Notes: generated by a model from the sequence alone, not told the origin. A DNA stretch of 19,733 nt from Pseudomonadota bacterium (GCA_029777935.1 JAKORH010000134.1:1-19733), one strand, 5' to 3'; shown: positions 1 through 7,747, counted from the first letter of the stretch. A program made the numbers and translations.

Positions 1-1112
1 CCGATGCCGTCGATCATCTCGATGCCGGTGGCTTCCTTCCAGAGCTGGCGCGTGGCGTCGGGCAGCGCCTCGCCGGCCGCCACCGATTTGGTGAGCGACG
101 GGATCGCGGGCGCACGCCCCTCCTTCAGCAGCAACGCGCACTGGCGGTACATCGTCGGCGCAGTGACGAGCACCGTGGCGTGTGTCTTCGCGATCAGATC
201 GAGCAGCGAATCCGGCATCAGCTTTTCCGCCAGCACGACGCTCGCGCCGGCGCGCAGCGGCATCGTCAAGAGCCCGCCGAGGCCGAACGTGAACGCCAGC
301 GGCGGCGTGCCGCAGAAGATGTCGTCCGGCACGGGCTTGAGCACGTGCAGCGGAAACGCATCCGACATGATCAGGATGTCGCGGTGGAAATGCACCGTGC
401 CCTTGGGCACGCCGGTGGTGCCCGACGTGAACGCGATCAGCGCCACGTCGTCGCGATGCGTGTCGCAGCCGCGGTAATCGACGGGCTTGGCGGCCGCGCG
501 CGCGTCGAGCGAGCCCGGACGGCCGTCGTTGAAGAACAGCACCTGCTTCAGCGTCGGCGTGTGAAACTCGGAGGACGGATCGAGGTTGTGCGCCAGTTCT
601 TCCTTCAGCCGCACGTCGCACAGCGCGGCCGTGATCCGCGCCTTATCGATGATCGGCTTCAGCTCGCGCGCGCGCAGCAGCGGCATCGTGCCGACCGCGA
701 TCAGCCCGGCCTTGACGGCCGCGAGCCAGCTCGCCGCCATCATCGGATTGTTGGGGCCGCGCAGCAGCACGCGGTTGCCCGGCACGAGCTTCAGATCCTC
801 GAGCAGCACGCGCGCGATGCGGTTGACCTGCGCGGCCAGCTCCTCGAACGTGCAGGTCACCACCTTGCCGTCGGTGAGCGTACGCAGCGCGATCCGCTTG
901 CCCCAGCCGCGCGCGACCGCGCGGTCGAGCAGTTCGACCGCCGCATTCAGCCGCTCGGGGTGCCGGTACTCGGGACGCTCGAACAGGAACTCGGGCCACT
1001 GGCTGCGCGGCGGCAGGTGGTCGCGGGCGAAGGTGTCGATGTGCGCGGATATAAGACTCGCCTCGCGCTGCGCGCTCGGGGATGCGCGCTTGGGGCGGTC
1101 CGGCGCGCGCAT
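1..1112 (-). CDS. Benzoate/2-aminobenzoate-CoA ligase family protein (partial)
   Basis: An AMP-forming acyl-CoA ligase that would activate an aromatic carboxylate (benzoate or anthranilate type) to its CoA thioester with ATP in the cytoplasm. About 370 N-terminal residues are visible and the gene leaves the window at the left edge; the family is about 540 residues. The N-terminus contains DTFARDHLPP and QWPEFLF, which I associate with the 2-aminobenzoate-CoA ligase subgroup. The AMP-binding signature TSGTTGVPKG lies at about residues 229-238, followed by a region with PPLAFTFGLGG and, near the edge, AAGEALP. The ATG at 1112 shares its A with the TGA of the upstream receptor gene (TGATG), implying translational coupling. 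The class is secure; the exact substrate is inferred from the family and could be another aryl acid. Confidence 0.85.
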   Translation of the reverse strand, partial: MRAPDRPKRASPSAQREASLISAHIDTFARDHLPPRSQWPEFLFERPEYRHPERLNAAVELLDRAVARGWGKRIALRTLTDGKVVTCTFEELAAQVNRIARVLLEDLKLVPGNRVLLRGPNNPMMAASWLAAVKAGLIAVGTMPLLRARELKPIIDKARITAALCDVRLKEELAHNLDPSSEFHTPTLKQVLFFNDGRPGSLDARAAAKPVDYRGCDTHRDDVALIAFTSGTTGVPKGTVHFHRDILIMSDAFPLHVLKPVPDDIFCGTPPLAFTFGLGGLLTMPLRAGASVVLAEKLMPDSLLDLIAKTHATVLVTAPTMYRQCALLLKEGRAPAIPSLTKSVAAGEALPDATRQLWKEATGIEMIDGI

Positions 1113-2098
1113 CAGTCGACCTTGGCGCCGGAGAACTTCACCACGCGCGTCCACTTCTCGAGCTCGGCGCGGATGAACGCGCCGAACTGCTCGGGCGTGT
1201 CGCCCACCGGCAGCGCGCCCTGGCCGGCGAACTTCTCGCGCATCTCGGGCGTGGCGAGGATCTTCGCCACGTCCTGCTGCACCTTGTTGACGATCTCGCG
1301 CGGCGTGCCCGCCGGCGCGAGCAGCCCGAACCACGCGGTGGCGTCGAAGCCTTTCAGTCCAGCCGCTTCCTCCATCGTCGGCACGTTGGGCAGCGCGGGC
1401 GAACGCTGGCGCGACGTGACCGCGAGCGCCTTCAGCCGCCCGCTGCGGATGTGCGGCAGCGCCGAGGGCAGGTTGTCGAACATCACCTGCGTGTTGCCGG
1501 CGATCAGGTCCTGCAGCGCGGGCGCGGAGCCGCGATACGGCAGATGGACCATGTACACACCGGTCATGCTCTTGAAGAGTTCTCCCGACAGGTGGATCGA
1601 CGTGCCGTTGCCGCTGGAAGCCATGTTGAGCTTGCCGGGGTTGGCCTTGACGTAGCCGATGAACTCCTTGACCGAGTTCACCGGCAGTGACGGATTGATC
1701 ACCATCACGTTCGGCACGGCGGCGACGTTGGTGATCGGCGCAAAATCCTTGATGGGATGAAACGGCAGCTTCTGCTTGTTCTGTTCGTACAGCGGCAGGT
1801 TGATCGCGTGCGTGCCGACCGTGCACATCAGCAGCGTGTAGCCGTCGGGCGGCGACTTGGCGACCACCTCGGCACCGATGTTGCCGCCGGCGCCGGCGCG
1901 GTTCTCGATCACGACCGGCTGGCCCCAGGTTCGTTGCAGCTCGGTCGCGATCAGTCGCGCGACGATGTCGGTAGTGCCGCCGGGCGGGAAGGGCACCACG
2001 ATCTTCACCGGCTTGCCCGGAAAGCCGGTCTGGGCTGCCGCACCCGCCATCGACAACGCCGTCAACGCTGCCGCGGCGGCGAGGAACGTCCTGCGCAT
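1112..2098 (-). CDS. Bug-family (TctC-like) periplasmic solute-binding protein
   Basis: A 328-residue receptor of the tripartite tricarboxylate transporter family, which captures small carboxylates in the periplasm. It begins with a signal peptide (MRRTF, then an Ala-rich hydrophobic stretch ending GAAAQ at about residue 23). The mature protein opens with [19 protein letters not shown], typical of Bug receptors, and later carries [17 protein letters not shown] and [12 protein letters not shown], also typical. Full length for the family. A strong ribosome site, GGAGGTGA, precedes the ATG at 2098. No TctA or TctB membrane subunits are in the window, common for the many orphan Bug receptors of Burkholderiales. 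Its stop overlaps the start of the downstream CoA ligase, so the ligand may be the aromatic acid the ligase activates; that is inference. Confidence 0.9.
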   Translation of the reverse strand: MRRTFLAAAAALTALSMAGAAAQTGFPGKPVKIVVPFPPGGTTDIVARLIATELQRTWGQPVVIENRAGAGGNIGAEVVAKSPPDGYTLLMCTVGTHAINLPLYEQNKQKLPFHPIKDFAPITNVAAVPNVMVINPSLPVNSVKEFIGYVKANPGKLNMASSGNGTSIHLSGELFKSMTGVYMVHLPYRGSAPALQDLIAGNTQVMFDNLPSALPHIRSGRLKALAVTSRQRSPALPNVPTMEEAAGLKGFDATAWFGLLAPAGTPREIVNKVQQDVAKILATPEMREKFAGQGALPVGDTPEQFGAFIRAELEKWTRVVKFSGAKVD

Positions 2099-2121
2099 CG
2101 TTCACCTCCTGCTGTCGGATT

Positions 2122-2158
2122 CGAGTCTGCCGCTATCCTCGCCGGCCGTCTAGACTCG
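2122..2158. promoter_or_regulatory. Inverted repeat in the divergent receptor/glpK intergenic region
   Basis: CGAGTCT at 2122-2128 and AGACTCG at 2152-2158 form a perfect 7-bp inverted repeat with a 23-base gap, in the 83-bp space between two divergent genes. The right arm overlaps TAGACT (2151-2156), a possible -10 for glpK; no convincing -35 is visible. It could be an operator, but a 7-bp repeat may also occur by chance. Confidence 0.25.
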
Positions 2159-2181
2159 CCGAGCCAACCAGGGAATCCTCG

Positions 2182-3675
2182 ATGACGCGCTACGTGCTGG
2201 CGCTCGACCAGGGCACGACCAGTTCGCGCGCGATCCTGTTCGATCGCACCGGCCGTGCGGCAGCGACCGCCCAGCAGGAATTCAGGCAGATCTATCCGCA
2301 GCCGGGCTGGATCGAGCACGACGCCGACGAAATCTGGCGCACGCAGTTCGCGTGCGCACAGCGCGCGCTGCGGCAGGCCGGCGCGCAGGCGCGCGACGTC
2401 GCCGCGATCGGCATCGCCAACCAGCGCGAAACGACCGTGGTGTGGGAGCGCGCCAGCGGCCGCCCGATCGCCAACGCGATCGTCTGGCAGGATCGGCGCA
2501 CGGCCGCTGCGTGCGAGGCCCTGCGCGCGCGCGGCCTCGAGGAGCTCTTCACGCGCAGGACCGGGCTGCTGCTCGATCCGTACTTCTCCGGCACCAAGCT
2601 CAGGTGGCTGCTCGAACACGTGCCCGGCGCGTACGCCCGCGCCGAGCGCGGCGAGCTGGCCTTCGGCACGATCGATAGCTGGCTGGCGTGGAACCTGACG
2701 CGCGGGCGCGCGCACGTCACCGACGCCAGCAACGCATCGCGCACGCTGCTGTTCAACCTGCACACGCTCGACTGGGACGACGAACTGCTGCGGATCCTCG
2801 ACGTGCCGCGCGCGCTGCTGCCGCGGGTCGTGGCATCGAGCGGCGAGGTCGGCACCGCCGATTCCGATTTGTTCGGTGCGGAGATTCCGCTCGCCGGCAT
2901 CGCCGGCGACCAGCAGGCGGCCACGTTCGGGCAGGCATGCTTCGCGCCCGGCATGGCGAAGAACACCTACGGCACCGGCTGCTTCATGACGATGAACCTC
3001 GGCGACGCGCCGCAGCCCTCGAGCGCGCGCCTGCTGACGACGCTCGGCTGGCGCTTCGGCGCGCAGGCCGCGATCTTCCTGCGCGAGGGCAGCGTGTTCG
3101 TCGGCGGCGCGGTCGTGCAATGGCTGCGTGACGGGCTGGGGCTGATCGAGTCGTCCGACGAGATCGAGCGGCTGGCGCGCACGGTGACCGATAGCGGCGG
3201 CGTGATCCTCGTGCCCGCGTTCACGGGGCTCGGCAGCCCGCACTGGGACCCGCATGCGCGAGGCGCGATGATCGGCATCACGCGCGGCACCACGCGCGCG
3301 CACATCGCGCGCGCCGCGGTCGAGTCGATCGCGTTCCAGTCGGCCGAACTGCTGCACGCGATTCAGCGCGAGGCGGCGCGCCCGCTGACGGAACTGCGGG
3401 TCGACGGCGGCGCAGCGCGCAACGATCTGCTGCTGCAGTTCCAGGCCGATCTGGTCGGCGTGCCGGTGATCCGGCCCGCAGTGACGGAGACCACGGCGCT
3501 CGGCGCCGCCTACCTGGCCGGCCTCGCCGTGGGCTTCTGGTCGGGGCTCGACGAGATCGCCGCGCTTTGGCAGCGCGAGCGCGTCTTCGAGCCGGCGATG
3601 GCGCAGGCCACCCGCGACGCGTTGCTCGGCGATTGGCTGCGCGCGGTCGAGCGTTCCCGCGGATGGGCGCAATGA
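2182..3675 (+). CDS. glpK: Glycerol kinase
   Basis: Phosphorylates glycerol to sn-glycerol 3-phosphate with ATP, the entry step of glycerol catabolism, in the cytoplasm. The 497 residues match the usual length. FGGY-kinase motifs are in order: LDQGTTSSR at 8-16 (phosphate-binding loop), NQRETTVVW with R82 and E83 (glycerol contacts), Y134 in [10 protein letters not shown], and [10 protein letters not shown] with D243 as the likely catalytic base. GTGCFMTMN follows at about 265-272, and the C-terminal domain has [17 protein letters not shown]. The ATG at 2182 follows an AGGGAA-like ribosome site. Its TGA overlaps the glpD ATG, so the two are co-translated. No glpF facilitator or glpR regulator is present here. 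Confidence 0.97.
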   Translation: MTRYVLALDQGTTSSRAILFDRTGRAAATAQQEFRQIYPQPGWIEHDADEIWRTQFACAQRALRQAGAQARDVAAIGIANQRETTVVWERASGRPIANAIVWQDRRTAAACEALRARGLEELFTRRTGLLLDPYFSGTKLRWLLEHVPGAYARAERGELAFGTIDSWLAWNLTRGRAHVTDASNASRTLLFNLHTLDWDDELLRILDVPRALLPRVVASSGEVGTADSDLFGAEIPLAGIAGDQQAATFGQACFAPGMAKNTYGTGCFMTMNLGDAPQPSSARLLTTLGWRFGAQAAIFLREGSVFVGGAVVQWLRDGLGLIESSDEIERLARTVTDSGGVILVPAFTGLGSPHWDPHARGAMIGITRGTTRAHIARAAVESIAFQSAELLHAIQREAARPLTELRVDGGAARNDLLLQFQADLVGVPVIRPAVTETTALGAAYLAGLAVGFWSGLDEIAALWQRERVFEPAMAQATRDALLGDWLRAVERSRGWAQ

Positions 3676-5090
3676 AAGCGCAGCCGATCGATCGCGCGGA
3701 ACTGCTGGCGCGCCTGCGCGAGCCCGCGACCTGGGACGCGGTCGTCATCGGCGGTGGTGCCACGGGGCTGGGCGTCGCGCTCGACGCGGCCGCGCGGGGG
3801 CTCAAGGTCGCCCTGATCGACGCGCAGGACTTCGCCGCGGGCACGTCCAGCCGCAGCACCAAGCTCGTTCACGGCGGCGTGAGGTACCTGGCGCAGGGGA
3901 ATCTCAAGCTCGTACGCGAGGCGCTCGAGGAACGTGCGATCCTGCTCGCGATCGCGCCGAAGATCGTGCACCCGCTCGAGTTCATCGTGCCGTGCTACCG
4001 GTTGTTGGAGCGCGAGTACATGCGGATCGGGCTGGGCATGTACGACCTCGCCGCCGGCCGCTACAGCATCGGGCCGACGCGCGCGCTGTCGGCGGCGGAA
4101 ACGCTCGCACGCCTGCCCGGCGTGACAGCGGAGGGCCTGCGCGGTGGCGTCAGCTACTGGGACGGGCAGTTCGACGACGCGCTGATGTGCGTGGCGCTGA
4201 TGCAGACCGCGTACGCGCACGGCGCCACGCCGGTCAATTACCTGCGCTGCGTGTCACTCGGCGCCGACGGCACGAGCGCGCGTGTCGGCGCGCAGGACGT
4301 CGAGACCGGCGAACGCTTCGAGTTGCGCGCGCGTTGCGTTTTCAACGCCGCCGGCGTGTGGGTCGATTCCATCCGGCAGCTCGCGAGTCCCTCGGCGCGG
4401 CCGGTGACGACGGTGAGCCAGGGCTCGCACATCGTGACCGACGCGAGCTTCCTGCCCGGAGCCGCGGCGCTGATGATTCCGCGCACGCGCGATGGCCGCG
4501 TGCTGTTCGCGATCCCGTGGCACCACCGGCTGCTGATCGGCACCACCGAGCAGCCGCGCGCCGATGCGCCGTTCGATCCGCAGCCGTCGCAGCAGGAGAT
4601 CGACTTCATCCTCGAGACCGCGGCCGGCTACCTGGCGCGGCCGATCGCGCGCACCGACGTGCGCGCCGCCTTCGCCGGGCTGCGGCCGCTGTTCTCGCCG
4701 AAGGCGGCCGGAAACAGCGCGAAGATCTCGCGCGAGCACGCGGTGCTGACCGAGTTCGGCCGCGTGATCTCGGTGGTCGGCGGCAAGTGGACGACCTACC
4801 GGCGCATGGCGGTCGATGCGCTCGAGGCGGCGGCGCGGGCGGGCCTGCTGCCGGCCGGAAGGTCGAAGACGGAAGAACTGATGCTGATCCAGGATGAGGT
4901 GCTGATTGCGGCGGCCGATGCGCTGCCCGATGCGGACGCGGAGCTTCCCGATTTTGCCGAGCATTGCCGCCGCTTCACCCAGGCGCGCACGCACGCCGAC
5001 GTGCTGGCGCGGCGCACGCGGCTGGCATTCCTCGATGCCGAGGCGTCCCGCCGCGGCGCCGCCCGGCTCGAACCCTTTCCCGTGGGCTGA
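3672..5090 (+). CDS. glpD: Glycerol-3-phosphate dehydrogenase (FAD), C-terminus apparently short
   Basis: A membrane-associated flavoenzyme that oxidises glycerol 3-phosphate to dihydroxyacetone phosphate and passes electrons to quinone. The start is the ATG at 3672, overlapping the glpK stop (ATGA), giving 472 residues; an in-frame upstream start at 3567 would lie inside glpK. The FAD Rossmann motif [11 protein letters not shown] is at about 24-34, and the family block [17 protein letters not shown] at about 57-72. [13 protein letters not shown] and [12 protein letters not shown] mark the substrate and FAD region. The C-terminal domain reaches [16 protein letters not shown], then ends after about 16 further unfamiliar residues. 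Relatives usually continue for roughly 30-40 residues, as I recall, so the last helices seem lost. The gene ends 9 bp before a convergent toxin gene. Confidence 0.93.
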   Translation: MKAQPIDRAELLARLREPATWDAVVIGGGATGLGVALDAAARGLKVALIDAQDFAAGTSSRSTKLVHGGVRYLAQGNLKLVREALEERAILLAIAPKIVHPLEFIVPCYRLLEREYMRIGLGMYDLAAGRYSIGPTRALSAAETLARLPGVTAEGLRGGVSYWDGQFDDALMCVALMQTAYAHGATPVNYLRCVSLGADGTSARVGAQDVETGERFELRARCVFNAAGVWVDSIRQLASPSARPVTTVSQGSHIVTDASFLPGAAALMIPRTRDGRVLFAIPWHHRLLIGTTEQPRADAPFDPQPSQQEIDFILETAAGYLARPIARTDVRAAFAGLRPLFSPKAAGNSAKISREHAVLTEFGRVISVVGGKWTTYRRMAVDALEAAARAGLLPAGRSKTEELMLIQDEVLIAAADALPDADAELPDFAEHCRRFTQARTHADVLARRTRLAFLDAEASRRGAARLEPFPVG

Positions 5091-5099
5091 GAAGGGGTC

Positions 5100-5603
5100 T
5101 TAACCCGGCAATTTGGTGAGGTCGAGCATCAGCGTCTTGGGATCGACGGGAGACTCGACGAAGCCGTTTTTCAAGTAGAACTGCCTCGCCGAGTCGGTGA
5201 GAGCATGGCAAAGCAACGCCCGCGCCCCGATGGTTCTGGCCGCTCCCAGCGAACGTAGGATTGCATCCTTCAGCAGTCCGGCACCGATTCCCATGCCCGA
5301 CCACTGTTCATGAACGGCTAGGCGTCCCAGCAGGAAGACCGGAACCGGGTCTGGCATGTTGCGACGAATGCTGCCCGGCGCATGCTCGTGAGTCACTGCG
5401 CCAGCGCTCAGTGAGTAGAAGCCGACGACCTCGTCGTCTGCGCAGAGCACGAAGGTGCGCGAAGCCCTCTGTTCCGTGTTCTTGCGGGCGCGTTGCTTGA
5501 GCCATTGCGCAAGCGTCGGTTCGCTGCACGTGAAATCGTCGAGGAGATGGTGCTCCGCAAGCGGCTCCGGCGCGCGCAGGCGCGCCGGGTCTATCGCTCC
5601 CAA
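5100..5603 (-). CDS. GNAT-family acetyltransferase toxin (TacT/AtaT-like)
   Basis: A 167-residue GNAT acetyltransferase of the type paired with DUF1778 antitoxins. Characterised relatives acetylate the amino group of aminoacyl-tRNAs and stop translation. The acetyl-CoA loop lies in GRLAVHEQWSGMGIGAGLL (about 93-111), and YLKNGFVESP (143-152) supplies the conserved tyrosine of this group. The N-terminal LDDFTCSEPTLAQWLKQRA is also characteristic. The start is taken as TTG at 5603, overlapping the antitoxin reading frame by 13 bases, as usual for coupled modules. All the motifs I expect for activity are present and there is no frameshift, so the toxin looks intact. Which tRNA it targets cannot be read from the sequence. 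Confidence 0.93.
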   Translation of the reverse strand: MGAIDPARLRAPEPLAEHHLLDDFTCSEPTLAQWLKQRARKNTEQRASRTFVLCADDEVVGFYSLSAGAVTHEHAPGSIRRNMPDPVPVFLLGRLAVHEQWSGMGIGAGLLKDAILRSLGAARTIGARALLCHALTDSARQFYLKNGFVESPVDPKTLMLDLTKLPG

Positions 5604-5872
5604 GGCGCTCTCGTCGCCAGCAGCTTCAACACGCGCGCGTTCGGCTTGACGGGCGCATCAAGAATCCGGGTGAATTCAGCGAAACGGCGGGCGTCGAGCA
5701 CGAACAGCGTCTGATCGAGCAGCACCTGTTCAGCCTTTTCGCATGCAGCTTCGAGCATGAACTCCGACCGGGTCTTGTGCTGGACGCCAGCAGCACGGTC
5801 GATGAGTTCGCGCTGGGCCCGCTTGGCGCGAAGGTTGATCGTCATGACTCGGGTACTGCTGGTCTCAGTCAT
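5591..5872 (-). CDS. DUF1778 ribbon-helix-helix antitoxin (TacA/AtaR-like)
   Basis: A 93-residue antitoxin. The N-terminal half (about 7-50) fits the DUF1778 ribbon-helix-helix fold: the strand TRVMTINLRAK, then helices through QRELIDRAAGVQHKTRSEFM. The C-terminal part (QTLFVLDARRFAEFTRILDAP) matches the segment that in relatives wraps the GNAT toxin. It is first in a two-gene unit, overlaps the toxin start, and has a good promoter (TTGACA, 17 bp, TACATT) and a palindrome between promoter and start codon. Such antitoxins, with the toxin, normally repress their own promoter, so this palindrome is the obvious operator candidate. Its last residues differ in frame from the toxin, and nothing looks broken. 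Confidence 0.92.
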   Translation of the reverse strand: MTETSSTRVMTINLRAKRAQRELIDRAAGVQHKTRSEFMLEAACEKAEQVLLDQTLFVLDARRFAEFTRILDAPVKPNARVLKLLATRAPWER

Positions 5873-5898
5873 CGCACATCACACCTTCCGTATGTGCG
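5873..5898. promoter_or_regulatory. Candidate antitoxin operator palindrome
   Basis: CGCACAT (5873-5879) and ATGTGCG (5892-5898) are perfect 7-bp inverted arms separated by 12 bases. They span from the expected transcription start to the base before the antitoxin ATG and flank its GGAAGG ribosome site. The location suits autoregulation by a ribbon-helix-helix antitoxin; binding itself is inference. Confidence 0.5.
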
Positions 5899-5901
5899 TT
5901 G

Positions 5902-5930
5902 AATGTACAGTTACGTAGCGACATTGTCAA
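5902..5930 (-). promoter_or_regulatory. Sigma-70 promoter of the GNAT/DUF1778 module
   Basis: Read on the minus strand, a perfect -35 TTGACA (5930-5925), a 17-base spacer and a -10 TACATT (5907-5902) lie 30 bases upstream of the antitoxin ATG. This is the best promoter match in the window. Confidence 0.72.
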
Positions 5931-5977
5931 CACAGCTCTGCAAGCAAGGTCAAGATACCTCTTCCAGAGCAGCAGTA

Positions 5978-6028
5978 TCAGCCGAGCATTGAGCGTCTAT
6001 GGGTCGACGGGTCAATCAGAACCCGCAC
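5978..6028 (-). pseudogene. Stub of a DUF5615-like (PIN-like) toxin
   Basis: Immediately after the DUF433 stop codon, a GTG at 6028 opens a frame reading MRVLIDPSTHRRSMLG before a TGA (5978-5980). MRVLID is how DUF5615 PIN-like toxins commonly begin, with the aspartate as a first acidic active-site residue, and such toxins are normally encoded directly after DUF433. A full toxin would be about 110 residues, but only about 100 bases separate this stop from the next antitoxin start, and no other frame continues the homology. I read it as a decapitated toxin relic. The match is only six residues, so confidence is limited. Confidence 0.45.
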
Positions 6029-6244
6029 TTATGCTGCCTTCTCCAGTTCCAGGAGGGACTCCGCCTGACGGAGCGCTTCGATGGCCTGGTCCCGCTTCAA
6101 GGTCGGATAGGAATCAAGGATTTCATCCAGGCTCAGGCCATCCGCCAGGTTCTCGAACAGCACGGCCACCGGGACCCTTGTTCCTGCGAACACTGGCGTT
6201 CCACCGAGGATTTCCGGGTCGACGACGACGAGTGGTTTATGCAT
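6029..6244 (-). CDS. DUF433 domain protein (antitoxin-like)
   Basis: A 71-residue protein covering one DUF433 domain. VVVDPEILGGTPVFAGTRVPV at residues 6-26 is the family hallmark, followed by a helix-turn-helix-like part (LADGLSLDEILDSYPTLKRDQAIEAL). The start is the ATG at 6244 with an AGGAG ribosome site 8 bases upstream; a longer in-frame start at 6304 adds 20 residues that do not belong to the family. DUF433 proteins usually act as antitoxins or DNA-binding partners of DUF5615 PIN-like nucleases encoded next door. Here only a stub of such a partner remains, so this is probably an orphan. It is read in the same direction as the adjacent GNAT module. Confidence 0.85.
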   Translation of the reverse strand: MHKPLVVVDPEILGGTPVFAGTRVPVAVLFENLADGLSLDEILDSYPTLKRDQAIEALRQAESLLELEKAA

Positions 6245-6340
6245 GGCCGGCACTCCTACAAACGTCCTCTTAGCGAGTCTGTACGCAACCAATGCGCACT
6301 GCAAACTGAGCCTGCATTTTCAGGTGCTTGAGCAAAAAAA

Positions 6341-6362
6341 GAGGCCGCCCGCAGGCGGCCTC
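6341..6362 (-). terminator. Intrinsic terminator of the first porin gene
   Basis: A perfect 9-bp stem (GAGGCCGCC at 6341-6349, GGCGGCCTC at 6354-6362) closes a 4-base loop. On the minus strand it is followed by seven T (6340-6334). It lies 27 bases after the porin stop codon. Confidence 0.9.
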
Positions 6363-6388
6363 GACTTGCGAGGGACTCTGACGGCTTC

Positions 6389-7477
6389 TTAGAAGAAGTG
6401 CGTCATGCCAAAAGCGTATTGTTTGTTGTTCGCGAAATCGGTCGCGGCCGTGCCGGTCGCGAGCGTGTTCTTGCCTTCCGACTTCGAGCCATAGATCCAC
6501 ACCACCGAGCGCTTCGACAGGAAGTACTCGTAGCCCAGGTTGTAGACCTTGCGGTCCGCGTTGGCGGCGCTCACGCTGTTCGGCTTGCCGTCGCGGTCCT
6601 GGTACGAGACCTTGAACGCGCTGCCGTTGCCGCCGAACGGAATCGTCGCGCCGACCATCCAGGCTCTCGCGTCCGAGCCGTCGGCCGTCGCGCCGACGGC
6701 GGAAGCGAAGGCGCTGCGGACGTTCTTCTCGTCGCCGTACGCGGCATGCAGCTTGACCACCTGGAGGTCATAGGTCGCGCCGATCTGCAGCAGCTTCTCG
6801 TCCTTGGGCGTAACGGCCGCCGTCGGGAACTTCGTGATCGAGTAGGTCACGACGCCATAGAACGGACCATAGCCGAACGACGCGGCCAGGTCGTCGACGC
6901 GCGTGTTGTTGCTGTTGCCGGCGGCTTCCGACCCGTTGAAATTCATCGAGTGAATCCAGCCTGCCTGGAAGCCGCTGATCTTCGGCGTGCGATACAGGAA
7001 TGCGTTGTCGACGCGGACCGAGCCGGCCTCGGTGAACGTGCTGCCCAAGGCCGCCTGACCGTAGCCCGTGTAGAACGGATCGATGTCGCTGAACATGTCG
7101 AACGCGCCCGTGCCGGAGCCGAGCAGCGCGAAGCGACCCAACGCGGCGGTACCGAACGCGCCATCCAGGCCGACATAGGCTTGGCGCCCGAACATCCGGC
7201 CGCCCTGGTTGATCGTGCCGGTATCGACCTGATAGCCGTTCTCGAGCTGGAAGATGGCTTTCAGGCCGCTGCCCAGATCCTCGGCGCCGCGCAGACCCCA
7301 GCGGCTGCCGTTGCGGATGCCGCTGTCGATACCGGTCCTGCTCTGCGCGCCGGCGCGGTCCGGATCGTTGTACGTGACGCCCACGTCAGCGATGCCGTAC
7401 AGCGTGACGGAAGACTGCGCGAACGCGGCCCCGCTGAAGGCGCCCGCGATCGCCAGAGCCACTAACGTTTTCTTCAT
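6389..7477 (-). CDS. Gram-negative porin (Burkholderia/Neisseria type)
   Basis: A 362-residue outer-membrane trimeric porin for passive diffusion of small hydrophilic solutes. The signal peptide is MKKTLVALAIAGAFSGAAFA, with cleavage after residue 20, and the mature chain starts QSSVTLYGIADVGV, the classic first strand. Family blocks follow: GSRWGLRGAEDLGSGLKAIFQLE (first hairpin), GGRMFGRQAYVGL, and a constriction-loop region near MFSDIDPFYTGYG. It ends YAFGMTHFF with the terminal phenylalanine recognised by the BAM machinery. Length is normal for the family. A GGAGA ribosome site precedes the ATG at 7477. It is probably monocistronic, having its own terminator and another terminator upstream. 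Confidence 0.95.
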   Translation of the reverse strand: MKKTLVALAIAGAFSGAAFAQSSVTLYGIADVGVTYNDPDRAGAQSRTGIDSGIRNGSRWGLRGAEDLGSGLKAIFQLENGYQVDTGTINQGGRMFGRQAYVGLDGAFGTAALGRFALLGSGTGAFDMFSDIDPFYTGYGQAALGSTFTEAGSVRVDNAFLYRTPKISGFQAGWIHSMNFNGSEAAGNSNNTRVDDLAASFGYGPFYGVVTYSITKFPTAAVTPKDEKLLQIGATYDLQVVKLHAAYGDEKNVRSAFASAVGATADGSDARAWMVGATIPFGGNGSAFKVSYQDRDGKPNSVSAANADRKVYNLGYEYFLSKRSVVWIYGSKSEGKNTLATGTAATDFANNKQYAFGMTHFF

Positions 7478-7662
7478 CTGTATCTCCAGTTTGTCAATCG
7501 AACAACATCAAGCCATCCACCCCGGACCCGCCGCGTGTCTCTTGGACCGCGAGCGCCTTGATGTCACGCACTCCCAAAGGAAGCTTGGGCCGATTTTTTC
7601 AGACTTCGCCGGGAGCGGCAAAAGCGTTCTTCTCCAAACACCCAAATTTGGTGTCGATCTGT

Positions 7663-7694
7663 AGGATTCATGCAACAGGATTCGGGCATGCAAC
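7663..7694. repeat. Short imperfect tandem repeat between the porins
   Basis: AGGATTC followed by ATGCAAC occurs at 7663-7676 and again at 7677-7694, the second copy interrupted by GGGC. The copies abut directly. It could be a paired protein-binding site or a small local duplication. Confidence 0.4.
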
Positions 7695-7718
7695 GGCCGC
7701 GAGGCCTTTCGGAATGCG

Positions 7719-7747
7719 AAAAAAAGGAGGCGCCGCAGCGCCTCCTT
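7719..7747 (-). terminator. Intrinsic terminator of the second porin gene
   Basis: A perfect 10-bp stem (AAGGAGGCGC at 7724-7733, GCGCCTCCTT at 7738-7747) closes a CGCA loop, and on the minus strand it runs into seven T (7725-7719). It lies 18 bases beyond the porin stop. The loop is the same as in the first porin terminator. Confidence 0.9.

Noticed and set aside
180..1655. 491-codon plus-strand frame opposite the CoA ligase and Bug receptor
   Set aside because: Low-complexity translation crossing two clear minus-strand genes.
2062..3672. 536-codon open frame on the minus strand opposite glpK
   Set aside because: Arg/Ala-rich low-complexity translation with no family resemblance; glpK on the other strand has every motif. 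GC-rich codons produce such antisense frames.
5899..6331. Plus-strand frames over the DUF433 gene and TA promoter
   Set aside because: No homology seen; they run opposite DUF433 and through the promoter and the toxin relic.
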